A stretch of DNA of 64,000 nt from CAIMUX01 sp964473865 (lineage in GTDB: Bacteria; Eisenbacteria; RBG-16-71-46; CAIMUX01): positions 62,001-126,000 of the forward strand of contig CAYYQN010000003.1 in assembly GCA_964473865.1 (NCBI GenBank), read 5' to 3'. Made by a program: the position numbers and the translations under genes. A model generated the notes under the pieces. It was not told where the DNA came from and searched no databases. It saw only the letters and a list, made by a program, of their open reading frames with translations. How positions within the stretch are numbered: position 1 is the stretch's first letter; each line of letters starts with the position of its first letter. Shown in pieces: positions 60,618 to 64,000 of this stretch.

Positions 60618-61451
60618 GTGAAAGTCTTCATCTCGGCAGACATGGAGGGGATCACGGGAATCTCCTCCTTGAAGCAGATCAGCTCGAGCGGCGCCGAGTA
60701 TGGCACAGCCCGGCACTGGATGACCGAGGATGTGAATGCGGCCGTCGCCGGCGCGCTCGACGGCGGCGCCACGGAAGTCGTGGTGCGCGACGCGCACGGC
60801 TCGGCGATCAACATCATGCCGGACCGACTGCATCCCGCGGCGCGTCTGATCGCCGGGTGGAGTCCCACCCTCGATATGCTGCAGGGATTGGACAGCACGT
60901 TTGGGGCGGTGTTCTTCGTGGGATACCACCCGGGACCGCCGGCGGCGGGCGGGGTGCTCAGTCACACCTACTCCATGCCCCTGATTCGCGAGGTCGCGAT
61001 CAACGGGGTTTCCGCGGGGGAGAGCCTGATCAACGCCTTGCAGGCGGGGGTGCTGGGAGTACCCGTGGGGCTCGTTTCCGGCGAGAAAGGGCTGCACGAC
61101 GAGATCGCCCCGGTTCTCGGCGAGGCGCTCTTCGTGCAGACCAAGATCGGCTATGGGTGGCAGTCCGCCCTGCTGAAGCCGATGGCCGAGTGCCGGGAGC
61201 AGATCCGCACGGCCGCGTCCGGTGCGGTCAAGCGCTGCCTGCAGGGTGCGGGGTTTCCGGTGTATCGCCCCGCCCTGCCGGTGCGCGCACGGATCGACTA
61301 TCACCGGGCGGAGGCGGCTCTGGCCTCGCGCCTCGTCCCGGGCGTGGAGACGATCGATGCCCGGTCGATCTGGCTGGGGGCGGACACCGCGGAGGACTGG
61401 GTGCGGCGTTTCCAGCTCTTGAGCCAGGTGCTCTACGGGATGGAGAAGTAA
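60618..61451 (+). CDS. M55 family D-aminopeptidase (DppA-like)
   Basis: 277 residues with the M55 signature SADMEGITGI at the N-terminus (metal-binding Asp and Glu at about 8 and 10). Further metal-ligand regions are VRDAHGSA (Asp and His) and GYHPGP, then LSHTYS. GTG start with a GGGAGG-type RBS. By family knowledge the zinc enzyme is a decamer that releases D-amino acids such as D-Ala from peptides, probably peptidoglycan turnover products. It sits downstream of the selenoprotein gene on the same strand; no evidence links them. Confidence 0.9.
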   Translation: MKVFISADMEGITGISSLKQISSSGAEYGTARHWMTEDVNAAVAGALDGGATEVVVRDAHGSAINIMPDRLHPAARLIAGWSPTLDMLQGLDSTFGAVFFVGYHPGPPAAGGVLSHTYSMPLIREVAINGVSAGESLINALQAGVLGVPVGLVSGEKGLHDEIAPVLGEALFVQTKIGYGWQSALLKPMAECREQIRTAASGAVKRCLQGAGFPVYRPALPVRARIDYHRAEAALASRLVPGVETIDARSIWLGADTAEDWVRRFQLLSQVLYGMEK

Positions 61452-61503
61452 GCGGGCCGAAGGACGGCGAGACCGGCGAGGCCGCGCCGGTCCGGTCGCT
61501 TCA

Positions 61504-62733
61504 CTATCGCTCCTTACCCCACAGTTCCGCCAGGCGCAGCAGCACCAGCACGGCCGCCTCCATCTCCTCCAGGCAGGCGTACTCCAACGGAGAGTGGTAG
61601 TTGTACATCCCGACGCTCAGGTTGGGAGTGGGCAGCCCCATCGCGCTCAACCGCGAACCGTCGGTGCCTCCGCGGATCACTTCCCGGCGCGGCGTGAGCC
61701 CCGCGCGGCGCATCGCCTCCTCGGCCAGCGCCACGGCTCGGGGCTCCTTCGAAAGCGGTCCGATCATGTTCCGGTACTGCTCTTTGACCGCGATATCGAC
61801 CCTGGCGCCCGGGTGCTCAGCCATGATCAGGGCCGCGATCCGCCGCAGGATCTCCGCCTGCTCGTTGAGCTCGGAGGTCACGAAGCTGCGGAGCAGGATC
61901 TTGATCCGGGTCTCGGCGACACCCCCCTCGATCGTGTAGGGATGCAGGAACCCGTCGCGGCCGGCGGTGCGCTCCGGTGAGAGGACATGCCAGGGAAGCC
62001 GCTCCAGGAACTGCCCGGCGAGCCGGATCGAGTTGATCATCTTGCCGCGAGCCAGTCCGGGATGGATGTTTCGCCCCTGGATCGTGATCGTGGCGAGATC
62101 TGCGGAGAAGGTTTCGTCTTCGATGATCGCGCAGCCCTCGCCGTCGAGGGTGTACGCGACGTGGGCCGCGATCGCGCTGAGGTCGACCTTGTCCACGCCG
62201 TGACCGACCTCTTCGTCGCAGGTGAAGACGACCCGGATGTCGCCGCGTTGGACGTCCGGTCGCGTCAGGAGACGAGCTGCCGTCTCCATGATCACGGCCA
62301 CGCCGGCCTTGTCGTCGGCTCCGAGCAGCGTCGTGCCGTCGGAGGTGATGAGGGTCTTGCCCGCGAGCTCGGCCAGGCCGGCGGTCTCGTCCACGCGGAT
62401 GATGCGGGAGGGATCGCCGGGAAGCGAGATGTCCTTGCCGTCATACCGGCGGTGGACAATCGGGTTGACTCCAGCACCGCTCGATTCCGGAGAGGTGTCC
62501 AGATGGGCGACCCAGGCCATCACGGGCGCGGCCGGGTCGGTGCCGGGCAGAGTCCCGATCACGATCCCGTTCTCGTCCTGGCGAACGTTCCGAAGCCCCA
62601 TCTGCTCGAGCTCGCCCGCGAGCAGGCGGCCGAGGACGATCTGTCCCGGAGAACTCGGATACCCCGGGGCATCCTCCGCGGCGGTCGTCTCGATGCGAAC
62701 ATAGCGGCAGAAGCGTTCCAGCAAGGTATCCAT
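61504..62733 (-). CDS. pepT: Peptidase T (aminotripeptidase, M20B)
   Basis: 409 residues from ATG 62733. It starts MDTLLERFCRYVRIETTA, with zinc ligands in AWVAHLDTSPE (His/Asp), LLGADDKAGVAVIME (bridging Asp) and FTCDEEVGHGVDKVDL (Glu pair). The C-terminal RGGTDGSRLSAMGLPTPNLSVGMYNYHSPLEY supplies the last His. It removes N-terminal residues from tripeptides in the cytoplasm. The long frame upstream of the ATG is not coding. Confidence 0.94.
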   Translation of the reverse strand: MDTLLERFCRYVRIETTAAEDAPGYPSSPGQIVLGRLLAGELEQMGLRNVRQDENGIVIGTLPGTDPAAPVMAWVAHLDTSPESSGAGVNPIVHRRYDGKDISLPGDPSRIIRVDETAGLAELAGKTLITSDGTTLLGADDKAGVAVIMETAARLLTRPDVQRGDIRVVFTCDEEVGHGVDKVDLSAIAAHVAYTLDGEGCAIIEDETFSADLATITIQGRNIHPGLARGKMINSIRLAGQFLERLPWHVLSPERTAGRDGFLHPYTIEGGVAETRIKILLRSFVTSELNEQAEILRRIAALIMAEHPGARVDIAVKEQYRNMIGPLSKEPRAVALAEEAMRRAGLTPRREVIRGGTDGSRLSAMGLPTPNLSVGMYNYHSPLEYACLEEMEAAVLVLLRLAELWGKER

Positions 62734-63008
62734 GGGCGGGATTTCTCCTCCTCGGCAGCGGGGGACCGGCAGGTTCCCGTTCGGACGCCGGTCCGGAATC
62801 GGCGACGCCGGCCAACATCGCGGCCTTCGCGGCTCCAAGCAGTTCCCGCAGAGGCCGTGTGCCGGCGGCGCGCAGGCCGGAGCCGTCCGGGTATTCTCTC
62901 CGGCGAGGAGCTTCGTGTCCAGGGATCGCGACAGTCTGCCGCGGCTTTCCGGTGGCGGGATCGGCGGCGCCTCCGGTCGGAGTCCTCGTGCCACGACCTA
63001 AGGCGAAA
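62734..63008. other. Intergenic stretch between pepT and the Cys-repeat gene
   Basis: About 275 bases of leader for pepT (GGAGGAG-type RBS) and downstream region of the Cys-repeat gene. I see no RNA gene or repeat here besides the adjacent terminator hairpin. Confidence 0.5.
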
Positions 63009-63038
63009 GGCCCGCACCAGGCCTTCCTGGCGCGGGCC
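63009..63038 (-). terminator. Rho-independent-like terminator of the Cys-repeat gene
   Basis: GGCCCGC-A-CCAGG, loop CCTT, CCTGG-C-GCGGGCC: a near-perfect 13-step stem with one mismatch, about 28 bases after the minus-strand stop. A short T-run (TTTCGCC) follows on the minus strand. Confidence 0.7.
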
Positions 63039-63066
63039 CTCGGCGGGCTCCCTCCCCGGTCCTTGT

Positions 63067-64000
63067 CTAGCGGTAGATCGACTTGATCCGTCCCCAGCTG
63101 GAGGGCTCGGTCGGAACTGGCGGCACGCAGGTTTCGATCGTGCAGGGAACATCTGGTCCAAGCCAGTCAAAGGCGCAATCCGCCTGGGTGGTAATTGTGC
63201 AGTCGCCGGTCGCATGGTCGCAGCACGCGCCGGTGGGTGGAGGCGGGGGCGGGCAGGTCTCCACGTTGCACGGGACGCCGGCGCCCAGCCAATCGAATGG
63301 GCAGTTTTCCTGGGTAGTGATGGTGCAGCCGCCGGTCGTGTGGTCGCAGCACGCGCCGGTGGGCGGAGGCGGGGGCGGGCAGGTCTCCACGCTGCACGGG
63401 ACGTCCGGACCAAGCCAGTCAAACGGGCAGCTCGCCTGCGTCGTGACGACGCAGTCGCCGGTCGCATGGTCGCAGCACGCGCCGGTGGGTGGAGGCGGGG
63501 GCGGGCAGGTCTCCACGTTGCACGGGACGCCGGCGCCCAGCCAATCGAATGGGCAGTTTTCCTGGGTAGTGATGGTGCAGTCGCCGGTCGCATGGTCGCA
63601 GCACGCGCCGGTGGGCTGTGGACACGGGTTCGGATCGCAGCTGGTCAACGCGCCCAGCCAGAGGTTGGGTGGGGGACAGTCATACTGGCACGCCAGTAAG
63701 CAGGTGCCGCTCGGATCACAGCAGGCCCCCACGGGCGGGACAGGCGTCGGGTAGAACAGCACTCCAAAGAACGACAGGTGGTCGGGGTTGTCCGTGTAGA
63801 CGGTGAAGAACGCAGTCTCGCCGGGCAGCACCGGATCCGTGCAGAAGTACAGATCGATCGTGGCGCCGACGATGTCGTTGTTGATGATCCACGATAGCCC
63901 CGACTGGGAGCTGGTCGGGTCCTCTCCGTTCATGCTGGCGTCCAGGAATCCCACATTCGATATGTCCTGACCGCCGATCGGGTCGAAGATACCGAAGTGG
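63067..64000 (-). CDS. C-terminal part of a secreted protein with tandem Cys-rich 42-residue repeats (continues off the window)
   Basis: Partial: the frame is open to base 64000 without a stop, so the N-terminus lies outside. The visible start is a beta-rich extracellular region (SGLSWIINNDIVGATIDLYFC). One degenerate Cys unit follows (PPVGACCDPSGTC), then four near-identical units of the type PPTGACCDHATGDCTITTQ with six Cys each, joined by poly-Pro. It ends SWGRIKSIYR. Each unit should form disulfides outside the cell. The style is known from Eisenbacteria-like genomes; function unknown, likely adhesion or a stalk. Confidence 0.8.
   Translation of the reverse strand, partial: HFGIFDPIGGQDISNVGFLDASMNGEDPTSSQSGLSWIINNDIVGATIDLYFCTDPVLPGETAFFTVYTDNPDHLSFFGVLFYPTPVPPVGACCDPSGTCLLACQYDCPPPNLWLGALTSCDPNPCPQPTGACCDHATGDCTITTQENCPFDWLGAGVPCNVETCPPPPPPTGACCDHATGDCVVTTQASCPFDWLGPDVPCSVETCPPPPPPTGACCDHTTGGCTITTQENCPFDWLGAGVPCNVETCPPPPPPTGACCDHATGDCTITTQADCAFDWLGPDVPCTIETCVPPVPTEPSSWGRIKSIYR
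63127..63630. repeat. Four tandem 126-bp repeats encoding the Cys-rich units
   Basis: The block CAGCACGCGC recurs at 63221, 63347, 63473 and 63599, exactly 126 bases apart. Units match closely, with alternation of CCGGCGCCCAG and CCGGACCAAG variants, which points to duplication of two-unit blocks. Confidence 0.9.

Noticed and set aside
63127..63630. Possible CRISPR array
   Set aside because: Repeats are contiguous 126-bp coding units without unique spacers, and no cas genes are present.
63083..63754. Plus-strand repeat protein that looks like an adhesin
   Set aside because: Mirror of the 126-bp repeat in the Cys-rich gene. The minus-strand product has disulfide units, poly-Pro linkers and a terminator; the plus strand does not.

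Overview
This is a GC-rich chromosomal segment from a diderm bacterium. It encodes many lipoproteins, an RND/TolC efflux system and TonB-type C-terminal domains. Several large exported proteins end in a FlgD-like Ig 'GVYxxR' sorting domain, and one carries tandem Cys-rich 'TGACCDHATGDC' repeats. From memory these styles are typical of Candidatus Eisenbacteria (FCB-related lineages), but no rRNA or taxonomic marker in the window settles this. No tRNA, rRNA, IS element or CRISPR array was seen.

Layout. 1-3.6 kb: a chromosome-segregation block, rsmG-parA-parB with two parS sites, then a short membrane coiled-coil protein and a bactofilin. A cluster of DnaA-box-like sequences follows at 3.68-3.76 kb (possible origin). 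4-16 kb: two SUMF1-like lipoproteins, a TMTC-like membrane protein with TPRs, a MASE1-PAS-GGDEF-EAL protein, an SDR, a YihY protein and a B3/B4-domain protein. 16.4-22.1 kb: a TauE/SafE permease and DUF1634 partner, a four-gene cassette of unknown membrane proteins, and an EamA transporter. 22.2-29.4 kb: ppa, then a six-gene minus-strand cluster with three glycosyltransferases, two SPASM-type radical SAM enzymes and a flippase-like protein. 29.7-36.5 kb: a TetR-TolC-HlyD-RND efflux operon with two near-identical operators. 36.7-46 kb: an acidic-tailed Cys protein, ogt, a tandem retropepsin-PDZ protein, an ECF sigma/anti-sigma pair with two TonB-domain proteins, an FG-GAP protein and an exported nitroreductase-like protein. 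46-51.6 kb: an exported PCMT, a conserved unknown, a glycosyltransferase, an MFS protein and an AAA-DUF4143 ATPase. 51.7-56.2 kb: an XRE regulator and an ImmA/IrrE-type protease, divergent from a UvsW-like helicase and a DUF932 protein. 56.2-64 kb: rpoN, a cupin-GNAT fusion, a TPR-TlpA lipoprotein with an in-frame UGA, a DppA-type peptidase, pepT and the Cys-repeat protein, which runs off the window edge.

The two most notable observations follow. (1) In the TlpA-like lipoprotein the CxxC active site is written TGA-Ser-Pro-Cys. The frame stays open after the TGA, and a two-tier hairpin begins 5 bases after it with its apical loop 17 bases downstream, as expected for a selenocysteine codon with a bacterial SECIS. 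(2) A perfect inverted repeat spans the promoter of the helicase-DUF932 operon and faces a regulator/protease pair of the DdrO/IrrE or ImmR/ImmA type, which suggests a damage-inducible module.
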